The position numbers and the translations under genes were made by a program. From Podocnemis expansa (taxonomy: Eukaryota; Chordata; Testudines; Podocnemididae), in the NCBI GenBank assembly GCA_007922195.1, contig ML682116.1:1012433-1076432 (forward strand): a stretch of 64,000 nucleotides of DNA, read 5' to 3'. Below are positions 36,115-48,688 of the stretch, in pieces; the stretch's first letter is position 1, and each line of letters begins with the position of its first letter. The notes under the pieces were generated by a model. That model did no database searches. It saw only the letters and a program-made list of their open reading frames with translations, and was not told where the DNA came from.

Positions 36115-37375
36115 AAAAGCAAGGAGTCTTGTGGCACTTAAAGACTAACAGATTTATTTATCACATGAGCTTTCGTGGGAGAAAATCCCACTTCATCAGA
36201 TGCTTTGAAGAGGGGGATCTTACAGAATGGGATGAAAATAAATGCAGGGGAGTGTAAGACATGGGATCAGGTCATACTGCAACAGCAAATCAGAGCATTT
36301 GTAATGATTCAAACTCCAGGGAACAGCACATAGAGGGAGGATGAAGTCAAATTATTTGTTATAATATGAAAAGAATCCCTAGTCACAATTAAGTCCTGCT
36401 TTCACACAATCTAATTTGCATATTAGCTGGATTTTGGCTGTTTCTCTTTGAAGTCTTGATGTCCCATTGATTTTCTTGAGGACCATCATTAACAAATCAT
36501 TAATGGAGTGATTAGGAAGATGGAAGTGTTCAGCAACTTTTTTTTTCATTGTGATTTCTGATGTCAGTTTTGTGCCCATTTATTCTTCCATGCAGGGATT
36601 GTCCTGTGTCCAATGTTTAAGGTGTGGGGGCATTTCTGGCACATGATGGCATAAATCACATTAGTGGATGAGTAGGTGAAGGACCCTTTGATGGAGTAGC
36701 TGGCTTGGATTAGATCCTATGATGATGTCTTTTGTGCTGAGATGTGGACGAAGTTGGCAGCATGGTTTGTTGCAGGGTTATGTGCCTGCTTTAATGTTTC
36801 TGTTTATGAGTATCTGTTTAAGGTTTGGGGGTTGACTGTAGGTGAGGAGAGCTCTTTCTCTCCCAAGGCTAGAGAGAGTGAGGGGTCATCTTTTAAATTA
36901 GGCTGTAGGTCCTTAATGATCTGTTGTAGAGGTCTGACTTGAGGGTTGTTATGTAGTGACCAGTGGTGTTCTATTTTTTTCTTTTTTGGGCCTTTCCTGT
37001 AGTAGATGACTGTGGGGTACCCGCCTGGCTCTCTTAATCTGTTCCTTTACTTCTCTATGTGGGTACTGTAGTTTTAAGAAAGTTTGATAGAGATCCTAAA
37101 GATGTCTGTCTCTGTCTGATGGATCAAAGCAAATGTGATTATACCTTGGGCTTGGCTGGAGACAATGGATTGTGTGGTGTGTTTAGGATGGAAGCTTGAT
37201 GGATGTAGGTTATTATACCAATCAGCAGGTTTTCGGTATAGAGTGGTGTTGATGTGTCCATCCCTAATTTATACGGTAGTGTCCTGAAAGTGGATCTCCT
37301 GTGTTGAGTGTTCCAGGCTCAATTTAATTGTGGGGTGGAAACTGTTGAAATCTCCTTTATCAATCTTGAAGATTT
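36115..37375 (-). mobile_element. Penelope-like retroelement, 5'-truncated and decayed
   Basis: On the minus strand, in order, are a reverse-transcriptase tail (about 37345-37215: SLEHSTQEIHFQDTTV, then INTTLYRKP), a linker with paired cysteines (about 36690-36630: TNVIYAIMCQKCP), and the end of the GIY-YIG nuclease domain (36579-36379: VAEHFHLPNHSINDL, then RLQRETAKIQ, ending GLNCD and stop). The terminal repeat with the hammerhead-like core follows (36300-36121). An RT followed by a GIY-YIG endonuclease defines Penelope-like elements. Stops and shifts break the frame, and the GIY-YIG catalytic core itself (36630-36580) is eroded. This copy identifies the short repeats elsewhere in the window. 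Confidence 0.85.
36161..36203 (-). ncRNA. hammerhead-ribozyme-like motif in PLE terminal repeat
   Basis: The minus strand reads CTGATGA (36199-36193), stem GTGGGA/TCCCAC with a small loop (36190-36175), then CGAAA and GCTCATGTGA. CUGAUGA and GAAA are the two conserved strands of the hammerhead core, and hammerhead motifs are known from Penelope-like terminal repeats. In a type I fold the short stem III would be GC-loop-GT. The bases that should be U-H at the cleavage site are instead GA, so self-cleavage is doubtful. The assignment is an inference from pattern only. Confidence 0.5.
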
Positions 37376-39662
37376 CCATGGAAATGATTGAAGTGAGATG
37401 CCTAGAACAAGCAGAAAACACTGTGAGACAAAATGAAGCTACTCATCCTAAGGAGGAAATGCTTGCTAATTCAGTGAATTAAGTATTGGCTACTCACTCC
37501 ATTTACAAGCTAACTTCAAGTCAAATGACACTCTTTTTTCTCCATAATTCTGAGAAGTCCTCAAGAACAACATGCTCAGCTATTCAGGTCTGCATCTGTT
37601 TTCAACTTTACCATTTATTTACCAGTTAAAAAAAAATAAACAAAGTGGTTCAAATCTCATAACAACTCTACATGAAAAAGAGCAAAAATGATTTGAAAAA
37701 ATATCTTCTCTTTGCTTTCATTTCTTTATTAGAATATAACAAACTAATAGGACTGTGATTGTTATTTTGAATGTAAGGAAGTAAAACCTTATTGGGGGTT
37801 TTTTCCCCTAAATTCATCAACAATTTGTTTTGAATTTGACAAGTCTGAAAAATGAATACCTTTAGAAGTGTTTCAACTGGTTTATTTCATTTCACTTCTC
37901 CCATATCACTATCTATTTTAAATGAAACATGCTATATTAATCAATAACAGGTTCCGTTATTACTGTTAACATTTTGAGGCTTTTTTCCTTATGTAATTCA
38001 TTCACATTTGATAAAAAATTTCTCTCACAGTTAGATCATATGGTCTTTAAATTCCATTCGATTTTTACAGCTGCTAATGTTTTTCCACCATCACCATATT
38101 ATCCATATGCTAGTCTGAGGAAAATATACATATATGATCTACAGAAATCCTTAGAAGTGAGCATATAAGATTTTAAAGCCTGTATTTAAAAATAATTACC
38201 ATTTGTACTTCCTCCTATGAAACTCCACTGGTAACTGTCTTAGTCTGCCTCATCAATGATCAAGTGAACCCTGCCCAAATTCATGCAAGAATGTTTGCCA
38301 AAAATGATAAAATCAGGTCCCTGTCCCTCCTCAAATAATAATCACAAGGGGTTTTGTTTTTTCTTTTTTTTCCACGGGACTCAATGGTTCATTGGTCTCT
38401 AACACTTGGTTCTCTGCCACTGTGGAATTGAATTAAATCTGCTCCAGGTCACAGATAATTGAGTTAGACAGTGTCCGCTCATGTAGATCGTTAACGGACA
38501 GTAGATCACAGAAGAAAACTTCTGCATTACTCACTACCAGCAGCCTCTGTTCACAGGAAACCTAAAGTTGACCATGCTGTGGAAAGATGGTCCACTGTCA
38601 TTGGAATTTGATTTTATTTTGGTGGAGATCTAAGAGCAACTTAATACATCTCATTCACTGATCACATGCAGACAACATTTGAATTATTTTATGTTTTCTT
38701 TTTAAGATTCCATCCTAAAAAAATAAGCATTGATTTCATTAGTACCCCCAGGTTCTAGCCAAATGGTGGAAGTCATTTAGGGGTGTTTCAAATTCAACTT
38801 CACATAGAAAATCCTAAGTAATAACAATATTTACCACCCACACTTTCAAAACCTCAACTCATATCACACTAATAAAAATCTTTCACTCTAATTTGAAAAA
38901 TGGAACCCCATACCCCATTTAAGTCAAGTCAATGAGAATTTGTCTGGATAATGAGACCTGTTTTACAAGTATATCTTAAGACAGGAAACTCAGATTTAAT
39001 GCTAAATTTCTGTTCCTAAACAGACCCCCATATGTTGGTTATGTGGTCACTAAGGTTTTGAATAGCAAGAAATCTTGTATCTCATTTGCTTTGTGACAGG
39101 TGAGCTTCCAAAGGGTTGAATGTTCGAATGTAACAAGTACCCAAAAGTTTGGATGTGTACCTGAGTCTTATCCAGATCCTCCAAATCTTTGGGTCTACAA
39201 AACTGGGACTTTTATGAAAAATAATTTTTCTTGTCAAGCTTCCATGTCTTCTAGCTTCCTATTAGGTTGGGTACATCATGACAACACCCACTGTGAGGCA
39301 ACATTAATAACTTGCCGTTCTGAGAAGGATCTACAAAGTAATGAGAAAATGAAAAATGATCTGCCCTAAGAAAATTTTGGTTCACATTTTGGATCAGGGC
39401 TTGATGTTTTGTTTTGTTCCTCCCCATCCCCTGTGTATTTTATCTCAACCAAGTGATAACTGGTGCCAGCTGCACTATCTGGGCAAAGCGGGGTTCATAA
39501 AGATTTCATTTTACCCTTTCTCCAGTGACAGTAACAGTGACAACTTTAAGACCAACACTTAGGATGAAATCCTTTCTCCACTTGGATTTAGGCAATGAAT
39601 TTCTGTTTCTTCAAAAATATATATATATTTTTGGGGGGTGGGGGGAAAGATGTGAGATGAAG
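37376..39662. other. non-coding stretch, nothing firm
   Basis: AT-rich; no gene supported. An A/T self-complementary run, CAAAAATATATATATATTTTTG, lies near 39612-39633. Open frames up to 89 codons (39100-39369) show no domain or coding bias. Confidence 0.5.
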
Positions 39663-39691
39663 TATTAAAAATTCCAGTGGAATTTTTAATA
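39663..39691. repeat. perfect 14-bp-arm palindrome
   Basis: TATTAAAAATTCCA, one G, then TGGAATTTTTAATA: exact reverse complements with a single-base spacer. No surrounding element is recognised. Confidence 0.9.
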
Positions 39692-40340
39692 TTGGATGTT
39701 ATAGGTGATCAGAGGGAATTTTGATTTCATTAGCCTAAACAAATCAGACTTCCTTGAACAAGATTACCATGAGGAGGTTCAAGAGAAAACACAGTATCAA
39801 CACGTTGAATGGCCATGACCAAGACAAGGAAGAACAAACTCACTCCCACACACCCTGACCCATAAGAAGTCTTCATCACAGTCTCACCTGATATTGAAAA
39901 TGTAGACAGGGACTCCTTGCATGCCCCTAGTGAGCAAATTACTCTAATGGGACAAGTCCATAGCTCTGCACTCCTTTGCTCTCCAATCTTTCCTTACACC
40001 CAGCAAAGTAAATTCATTGTGAGAAAAATCTGCTCCATGCTAAAGAATAGAGAAAAGTGCAAATGGGTGGAGCAAAGTCTTCATATCCATACTGAGCAGC
40101 GGCACAGATGGTGCTGTGTTCCCTTTCTGTCAGATAAAGAGGCCAGATTCCCTTCAGGGCATGCACTGTGGTAGACAGCCACAAGGCTGACCTTAATGAA
40201 CCTATTCAAGAGTCCTGGTGTCGGGGCTGTGCCAATGTGGAAGGAGTTTCAGGGGCAAGTCCACAGCACACACCAGTCGGATAACTCTGGGTAGTGCTGC
40301 AGCCCATATGGCAGACACCCCAGCCTGCACTCAATTTAGA
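39692..40340. other. non-coding stretch, nothing recognised
   Basis: No gene or bounded repeat is recognised. An 85-codon frame (39917-40174) has no recognisable features. Confidence 0.5.
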
Positions 40341-40402
40341 CAGGCACGTGGGGCTGCTTAAGTCTCCTTAATTCAACCTAAGCTACCAGTGTAGACATAG
40401 TC
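40341..40402. mobile_element. MITE end (AGTGTAGACATAG)
   Basis: TTAATTCAACCTAAGCTACC followed by AGTGTAGACATAG matches the right end of the turtle ...TGTAGACATACC MITEs. Only this end is visible. Confidence 0.45.
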
Positions 40403-40669
40403 GATGAGCTTCAAGTAGGCTAGGAATTTGTCTGGTAGGGATTAGGGTAGATGATGCTCATGAGACAAAGTCCTGAGGTAGTGTATGGTATGGACCTTAG
40501 GGAAGTCCAAGTCCACTGGTGGCAACAGGTAGAACAAATCCTCTGAAATCCATCAAGGAACAAATTAGAATGAGATGAAGACACAAATCAATCCCAAAAC
40601 AATAAGCAAGCCTTACTGGATCAGTAAATATAAACCATATTAAATTGCCTCACACTCAGTGTAAATAAA

Positions 40670-42545
40670 ACAGCAGTGCCTGGGCACTCAGCTCATGCGG
40701 CAGGGGTTGCTTTGTACTACTGAAAGAATCTAGCCTCACCTGTGTTGAGCAGGTCACAGAAGGGTGGCAAAAAAAACTAGCTCCTTCGCTCAGCATTAAT
40801 GCTCTTGCAGTAGCTGAACAAGACTAAAGAGGGAAGTGAATCAGGAGGTACAATTCCAAAGAAATTGTACTTGAGAGAATTGTGTGTGCAATTCCATAAT
40901 TTTTTCTACATTCAACCCTCCCCCTGGGGCTTTCACTGAGCAGCCTTGTGGAGAAGGAACCTATATATTTTCAATCTCACTGACAATCCTGGATGAAAAC
41001 CTTATTTTGTGGAGGCTGAGATAGGAAAGGCAAAGGCTCCTCAGATTGACACACTTCGAAGCTTTGGAAGTAACCCTTTCCTAGTTATGTTTATAGAAGA
41101 GAAAACACATTGTATGCAGTGTTGCCTGTTCCAAAACTTCAGAAACCATGAGTCAGATGCACCCAAAGTGAAGACACTGGTTCGGAAATACACAGACTAA
41201 AAACTTAAAATTGCTGTTCTTCTACCTTCCAATTTCTAGATCAACCAGGAAATCACAGGTTTCTACCTGAGACTTTCTTGGCTAGGGAAGTGGCAAGTTT
41301 CTGAATTGTTCTTGTCCTGGCTGAGTTCCGATGCAGCTGGGCATGAAAAGTTACAAATGCCTAGCAAGGGCAGTTTGAAGCCCTTGAAGATGTCCTGGTT
41401 CAGCCCGGAGGGGTCAGGATCTAGAAATGAGAGAATGAGTGGGGTCCACAAGTGGCTGGGGACCAAATCTCTCTCTCTCTGACAATTGGGGAACCAGAAC
41501 CAATGTTTTCTGGTCTCAGATAGATAAAGGAAAAATGAAAGGTTGCTCTGGATGTTCAGTGTCCATTACATCTTCAGGATGCTGCAAGGGACATGAAGGA
41601 TAGGACCAGTATCTGCTGGTTCTGGTCTGATTGTGCCTGAAAGGCAGGTCCCCTCTGGGCATCCGTTAGTCTCTAAGAAATGGCCAACAATTCCATGGGG
41701 ACAGGTTGAAGTTCCATGCCAACCTCAGAGTCCCTGATTCAATTTAGCCAAGTGGGGAGATTGGGAACATTTTAAAGTGCCCAGCCATCTGCTTTCACCT
41801 ATTTGACATATTTGGAGACAAGAGAGGCAGGGATGCAGCTCTCCAAGAAAGCTCCCTTTTTGACCCCATTCCCTGAAAACAGCAAAAGTTATAACAACAT
41901 TTCCAAAGAATGATCATTAATAGGAAGGCTGTGGCACATCAAGTTCTGTATGTACAAGATGGGACTCCAGGGGCTGGGGTTGGCCTGTGGAACTAGCTAG
42001 GCAGCCCTCCACTCATTCCCCTCCTTCTGCCATGTAGCTTGAAAGATGAAGTCTGCACAAGGGGTTTTTCTTCAATCTGGCTAGGTCAGCTTGTCCTGCA
42101 TCCCTGTGCAGCGTAACTCTGACTTTATTAAGGAACAACCAGGACACTTCTGGTTCCTGACCAGCTTCCAAGTCTCAAGAGACAAGGGGGGTTGTGGCCC
42201 CTCTGCAAGATGTCTGAGGAGTAAACATTTAGGGTAGCTGATGGGGGAGGATGAAGTGAAAACCAAGGTGGAATGTTAACAAGGCCGAGTTTCAAACATC
42301 CGAACACTGTCATGGAGGGCCTTCCCCAAAGCTGGCACAAGCTCTGCTGTGGAAAGCCTCTGAGCATCAAGTCCTACCATCATTTATTACGGGGAGAGCC
42401 AATAATTGTCATGACGAGCAGAGGGTGAATGAACCCTCTTCCCCTATGTGCGAGGGTGGCCCCAATTTCCATTCACTGTTACGGGTTACACTGCTCTTGG
42501 CCAGACCCTTGCTGGCATGTTTCTCAAATGCTATGATAAAAAGTA
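40670..42545 (+). repeat. duplicated segment, copy A
   Basis: It is colinear, with many substitutions, with 44337-45995. Shared landmarks in order: GCAGTGCCTGG; CTCAGCATTAATGCTC; CAATTCCATAATTTTTTCTA; TTTCACTGAGCAGCCTT; GAGGCTGAGATAGGAAA; CTACCTTCCAATTTCTAG; GGAAATCACAGGTTTCT; GGCAGTTTGAAG; CCTGGTTCAGC; GATGGGACTCCAG; GGGTTACACTGCTC...CTGGCATGTTTCTCAAA. No frame is preserved between the copies and no known domain is seen. It could be an old tandem duplication or two members of an unrecognised repeat family. Confidence 0.75.
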
Positions 42546-42976
42546 GCTTCCCCCAGTAAAGATAGCAAGAATTATAGAAGTAATTCCCTCACACTACCCA
42601 TTAGGAAAAGATTTTCCATGAAAGAGTGAAAGTAAATATTGCCTAACTCTGGGAGAAAAGAAAGAGAAAGCATGGAGAACATCTCATCATTGCGCTGTGA
42701 TGTCTCTCTGTCAGCAAAAAACAAGCACGGTGAAGTCAGTGCTGAGGTAAACAAAATACTTGGCAGGAAATGACTACTTTTCCAGAAGAGGTGCTGCAGT
42801 TCAGAACAGCAGGAGCAGAGCCTGGATGCACAGTATCTGGGCCATGGAGACTCAAAAATACACATCCAGAAGACAGACAGACAGAGGAAAAGGAGAAATA
42901 AATCTTTTCTTTATAGCTTTTAATCAAGCAACATAGGAGGAATAGAGGAGACATCAGAAAAGTTGCAGAGAAAGGA
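42546..42976. other. spacer, nothing recognised
   Basis: No bounded repeat. Overlapping minus-strand frames of 97 and 81 codons (42572-42981) show no family features. Confidence 0.45.
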
Positions 42977-43336
42977 ATCATAGAATCATAGGGTTGGAAG
43001 GGACCTCATAGGTCATCTAGTCCAACCCCCTGCCAGAGGCAGGACCACTCCCACTAAACCATCCCAGTCATGGTTTTGTCCAGCCGGGCCTTAAAAACCT
43101 CCAAAGATGGAGATTTCACCACCTCCCTCGGCAGCTCATTCCAAGGCTTCACCACTCGCCTAGTAAAAAAGTTTTTTCTAATATCCAGCCTCGACCTCCC
43201 TAACCGCAACTTGAGACCATTGCTCCTCGTTCTGTCCTCTGTTATTACCGAGAACAGTTGAGCTCCATCTTCCCTGGAGCATCCCTTCAAGTAGTTGAAG
43301 GTTGCTATCAAATCCCCCCTCAATCTTCTCTTGTTG
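42977..43336 (-). mobile_element. CR1 LINE, 3' end with ORF2 C-terminus
   Basis: The minus-strand frame 43323-43054 encodes the CR1 reverse-transcriptase C-terminus: [68 protein letters not shown], with a stop. The 3' UTR ends in the CR1-type short repeats (ATGATTCTATGATT as read on the minus strand, 42989-42977). The 89 codons are intact, so this is one of the younger insertions here, but the element is 5'-truncated near 43336. Confidence 0.93.
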
Positions 43337-44336
43337 TTGTGTAGAGAATCATTTTTTGTGTTAATGTGTGTGCATATATGATTGTATGTTTACTTAAAGG
43401 TTAGCGAGTCAAAAAGGGAAAAGGCTCAAAGAAGTCTCTTAATGAGCGGGGGGGCTATAAAGATTTGTTTAATTTCTGAGAGCTGGGTGGAGGGCACTGC
43501 AAACTGCAAAGGATCCTGGGAATTTTCTGGAACTAGAAATGGTGGTTCGAGGAGGTTCTCTCCTGACTGGATGGGAAAAGCTGGAAAATCATTACAATAA
43601 GAAATTATGAAAACAGATTATGGAATAAAACAGACAAGTTGACTAGTTGAGGGGAAAAAGAGGAGCTTTGAGGGTTTGGGTGAGTTTGTCTGGCAGGAAT
43701 TGCAAGAGAAACAGTAGGAGCTTGGTTAGGAGTTCAACAGGGAAGACTTTGCAAAGAGAGCAGTGAATTTGAGGAGTCCCACAGAGTTTGTTTTAAGGGC
43801 CTGTTGCAGGCTGCATTGGGGAACTGACTCAGTCTGCTAATGACCTGCTGAACCTCTGCAACTAACAGCCAGATGGGGAAAAGGTCCTTTTCTCTTCTTA
43901 TACAGTGATTAACTTAGGGCACGTTCAAACCAGAGGAGATCTATTTTCTACCCCCACAAAGCTGTCAAGAAGAGCCCTGGGGAGTGCAAGGGATGAACTC
44001 TAGAAAAGTCTAAGCATGCAAGAGACATTTGGCAGAACATTTGCACTGAAAGTCCTACAGGAAGAGAGAAATTAAAATGAGCTGAAAAGAAAAAGAAAGT
44101 GACAAATACAACTCTTAATGGAATCTGTCACTGTAAAGCACATTAAATTCCCACCCTCTATGTTCTCTCAATGCACACTTTCCCCATATGTGTAACAGGT
44201 GGAGGCTTCTCATGGGGCCTAGCTGCTGTATTGATCCTAGACAGCAGGGTTCACCCTCAGGAAGCTTTTCAATCTGTGGCAGTAGATTGCAATGGGCAGG
44301 GAGAAACAACGAGGGCATAACCCTGTATGAAAGAGA
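43337..44336. other. spacer between duplicate copies, nothing recognised
   Basis: Unassigned sequence between the CR1 fragment and copy B. Small frames (72 codons, 43382-43600) are unremarkable. Confidence 0.45.
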
Positions 44337-45995
44337 AATGGCAGTGCCTGGTCACCAGACAAACAGCCAGGGTGTGGCCCCACTGTGCATTACATTACAT
44401 AGGACCTAGCCCTTTGATGTTCAGGTCACAGTATGGGACAAAAGCCCCTTCTGTCTCTCAAAGGGTATCTCAGCTTAATGCTCCAAGCTGAAGAGGAGTG
44501 AAGGGGGAGAGTGTCAGGAAGAATTACAAAGTAATTCCATTTAAAAACAAATGAATATTACGTTCAATTGCATAAATGTTTCTACATTAAAGTTTTCACT
44601 AAGCAGCTTTTCAGGGGAAGAATGTCCCAAAACAGGTCTTTCCTATCCCCAGTTCAATCCTGGTTGGCTCCTCTCTCTGAGGAAGCTGAGATGGGAAATA
44701 AAGAGGTTCCTCAGAGTGTTATGCTCCAAGTCTCTGGAGATTTGTTCCATTGTTGAGTTTTGTGCACAGAACAGATAAATGCCCTGTAGGCACAGAACTG
44801 CCTGCTCCAATCTTTCGAAAGAAGGAGTCAGACACTCCTCACCAACAATTAATCAAGAGACTAGTTGACAGATCAACTGATTAAAACAATTAAATTCTTG
44901 TATTTCTATTGCCTTCCAGTTTCAGGAACAAGGAGATCATAGGTTTCTGCATTCTGCTTTTTCAGCAGGGTAAACGGCAAGTTCCTCAGTAATTCCCTTG
45001 CTGCATGAGGTCCCAGTGACTGGGTGTGAAAAATTCTGAAGTCTCAACTATGGCAATTTGAAGTCTGTGCTCACCCCTGGTTCAGCATGGATATGTGGAT
45101 ATTGAACAAAAACAGAAGGAATGTTGTCTCCAGGTGATCAGGGTTCATCATTCTTCTCTAGGGCACTGCAGGGTATATGGGGTCAGAGCAGGTGTTTGCT
45201 GATCTGAGTCCATGGCACATGAAAGACACATCCACTCCAGGCACCCCAGCATTCTTAACCAATATCGAAGTCTCTACCGTGACAAAGTTCCCTAAGACTC
45301 CTGGAGAGCCCAAGAAGTTGTAATACTGTTTCTATAAGAAAGCTTGGAAGATCGTTAATAAAGACAGGTGTGCCAGTCTCATGTTTCCTCAGAAGCAAGG
45401 AATGGACAGTTCATTCTCTAGCTGACCTGGCAGCTCACAGACTGAAATGCCTCACCTAGTAGAGGATGGGACTCCAGTGACAGCCCAGAATGCAGAATAG
45501 GCCAGGCAGTAATCTTGCAACTCATTCAACCCCCCCCCCCTTTCCATGAGGCTGGAAAGAGGGACCCCCCCAAGAGATTTTCCTCCAGTGTTCTGGCTTA
45601 CTTCACCCAACACCTACTGTGATTCCCTGAAAGGCTATCTTGTATACCCATTGCTCCCAACAACCTGTCATGTCTGAACAGTCAAGGCTGATTGCAGACC
45701 CTATACAGAATGCCCCAGACCAAGAACCCCACATCCTCCTAGACGAGCAGGCCTTCCCCACCACAGAAAGCATCTAGGTGACAAATTTTACTATCGCCTC
45801 CTTGTGGTGAATGCTGGTAACTGGCACAAGTCAATAGACTAGGGCCCAGTATGACCAGACTTCATTCCACACTCAAGGGACAGACTAAGAGCGGGGTAGC
45901 CCTTTTTTCCTTCTCCCCAGAGTAGGTTACACTGCTCCTGAAAGGTTAGACTCCTGCAGGCATATTTCACAATCCTCATGGTAAGAATGAGCCTT
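44337..45995 (+). repeat. duplicated segment, copy B
   Basis: This is the partner of copy A. Matching landmarks: GCAGTGCCTGG; CTCAGCTTAATGCTC; CAATTGCATAAATGTTTCTA; TTTTCACTAAGCAGCTTTT; GAAGCTGAGATGGGAAA; TTGCCTTCCAGTTTCAG; GAGATCATAGGTTTCTG; GGCAATTTGAAG; CCTGGTTCAGC; GATGGGACTCCAG; GGTTACACTGCTC...CAGGCATATTTCACAA. It includes a C-run at 45530-45540. Confidence 0.75.
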
Positions 45996-48688
45996 AACTT
46001 GAGATGCGGAAATTTTTAAGTCACTGAGGGTTTATTTATCCAGCACATCCTGGATGGACACTGGGTGAATCCAACAAAACTCCTATCACCACCCTCAATG
46101 GCATGTCTGTTAAAGGGAAGTATTAGGGGCATCATCCAAACTTCTTTCGTAAATAACCAGATACTCTTGATAACTTTAATCAAAAGATGTTTAGAAATAA
46201 ATATAGCTACCCTAGCCTTTGATTTTGACCTGTCTACTATCTTGATTGAGCATGGAATTCTCTAAGAACCATACTCTTGGGCTATTTATCAGTGAATGCC
46301 CTTTCATGAGCCATGGTTTTGCTAAAAACATGTGGCAAATAGACAAAACATAGCAAATTTGCTCATAAATGTAAATCTGTGAAGACAGTGTGCATCAAGT
46401 CACATAAGCTTTCCCACAATTCACCCTGTTACTACCATGGCTGAGACCAAAGAGATTGACGCTTAATACACACTGTCTCTTCAGCCATCAGTTGTGCAGC
46501 AAGTCATGCCACTATCCAGGGATGTAACCAAAAGCAGAGCTAGAAGCACACAGCCTAGGAGAACAAGGACAGAATCTCTTCCAAGATGTATTCCAGGTGA
46601 TTGACTTGAAAAACACTAATGTGATCTTTATCCACAGAGAAATTTGAATGGTTAGATCCCCTCATCTGTCTTTTGTAACATTTTCTTAGATTCCCCAGCT
46701 TTAGCAACAGGGAGACAGATGGCTTGTGGATTGAAGAAAGGCCCTTGTCTTGCTGATAATACAGACTTCCTGAGTTTTATTTGTGTAAGAAATAGTAAAA
46801 ACTGACAATACTGACACATGTCAGTATCAATCTCTTCATACTGTTCCAGAGCTCCAGACCTACCTCAGGAAAGCACTGAAAGGTTGGCAAGTGAGGCTGA
46901 GTATGTTGACTCTGATTCCTTTGAGAAAGGTCTTGGAGTTGGGGGCCTTGAAGAGGTCTTGCTCATGAAAGTGCTGCTTGTAACTTCACTGCTGAAGTCA
47001 GATTTACTTTTGCCCTTAAAGCACATATTCAATCCATATTGTGTATGAGAAACACAGCCTATCTCCCCAGAGTTACAGTGCACACGATCTGGCCAGAGAA
47101 CAAATTTTCTAAGATTTTAACAAGCCTGTCACAGTTTTATAAATGAAAATAAAAAATGAAAAACTGTGTCCTTTAAGAAATATAGAGCATTGCATTAGTC
47201 TTTTCATAAAAAATATCATTTGGGGGCAAAGAAAATAATGCAAACATGTAAAATATTCCTTAAAGTTCAAATTAATAGAAATCTTGTGCATATGACATAT
47301 TTGAAGAAATCTGGTTGTAGTTAAGCTAAATTATTAACAATTGTTGTACCTAATTGACTTGATTATTCCATGGCAATAAGCAATATTAAGATGGAGTTAA
47401 TTTTAAGAGTACACAGCAGTAATTTAAAGGTAAAAACATCAGAGGGAGATTGGAATTATGATAGATTGATCTGGGTAAAACCAAGAAATTGGGAGTTAAG
47501 GTTAAATTTAAATCCAAAACTCTGCTTTTTATTACTGAAACTGCAGAGCCTTGTACCCTCATGAGATCCAATACAATAGTTTAGAGTAGACACCAAGACT
47601 TAGAACTGTCAGCAATGGCTCATTCAAAAGGGAATCCATGTATGTGAAGAATGTGATAACCCAAAATAGTACCTGCACCCCATATTTCTGATGACAGAAC
47701 ATTCACTAAACATTGCTGGATAGTGTCAGACGTAAGCAAAACTAGTTGGTAGCGGAGAGTTTGAGGTAGCAGAATTTGTACCAAAATATAGAAAACTAAC
47801 GTGGCTCTAATTCCTGGTATGTAAAAACATAAGCTTTAATTTTAATAACTACATTTATTTATGCAAATAGAGACACCCTTCCAACTGTCTGTCTGTCTCT
47901 CTCTCTCTCACACACACTCTTATGAGCCTGGATCACACACACTAAATACTTTCCAAGTCTAGCGAAGTATAAGCTATTGCTTTCCTTCTTCTCTAGCAGG
48001 AAGACCATCTCAATTTACAAGAACACAAGTTTTAACTAGGTGTGGAATTGCTCTGAAGAGTTTTATTTGGACTTTTCCCTCCAAGGGTCAGTTTTCCCTG
48101 GGGTTTCCAGATGCCTAGGAAGTATGTGTCTACCTGTGTTTACATACTACCTGTATGGAAGAAAAGTATCTTGCTTATCTAGTTTTAGGGATGCGCACAT
48201 AGCTTTTTAATATAAATTCTAGATTTTTTTCTCCAGTTGGGAATACAAAAAAAAAAAAAAAAGGCCACAAAACAAAATAAAAAAAACCTCACACATTCAT
48301 TGTGGGCTTTCTAGTCTTTCAACATTGACTAGGAGGGTGGGGAGTCAGCTATGGGAAAATGAAAATCCTCTTAACCCCACAAGCTTTTCAGAAACCCCTG
48401 ACCTGATACAAATCTCAATAAATACCAAAATGATAGAACTGAAATGGAATGATTCTCCTTTCGTTTAGTCTAGCGTAAATCACAAGTCACTCTTGTGAAG
48501 TCAGAATTACTTGGTGTAAAACTAGCATAAGAGGAGAACCAGAGTGAATGGGTCAGATGCTCTTTGCTGAAGAGGAGAGGGGCATAAGGAAGCTGGTTAT
48601 GGATCCCTGATTCAGAGGGCCAGCACCAGAACAATATCACTTAGAGCCAGGCAGCTCTAAATGATGCAAGTGGCTTAGGGTACTAAGG
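45996..48688. other. non-coding stretch, nothing recognised
   Basis: No gene or bounded repeat is seen. It contains a CT/CA microsatellite (about 47890-47930) and an A17 run near 48248. Open frames of 60-76 codons look random. Confidence 0.5.

Noticed and set aside
40670..45995. Direct repeats A and B as the LTRs of an endogenous retrovirus
   Set aside because: The copies are very diverged, the spacer holds only a CR1 fragment and unassigned DNA, and no gag/pol remnants, primer-binding site or TG...CA ends were seen.
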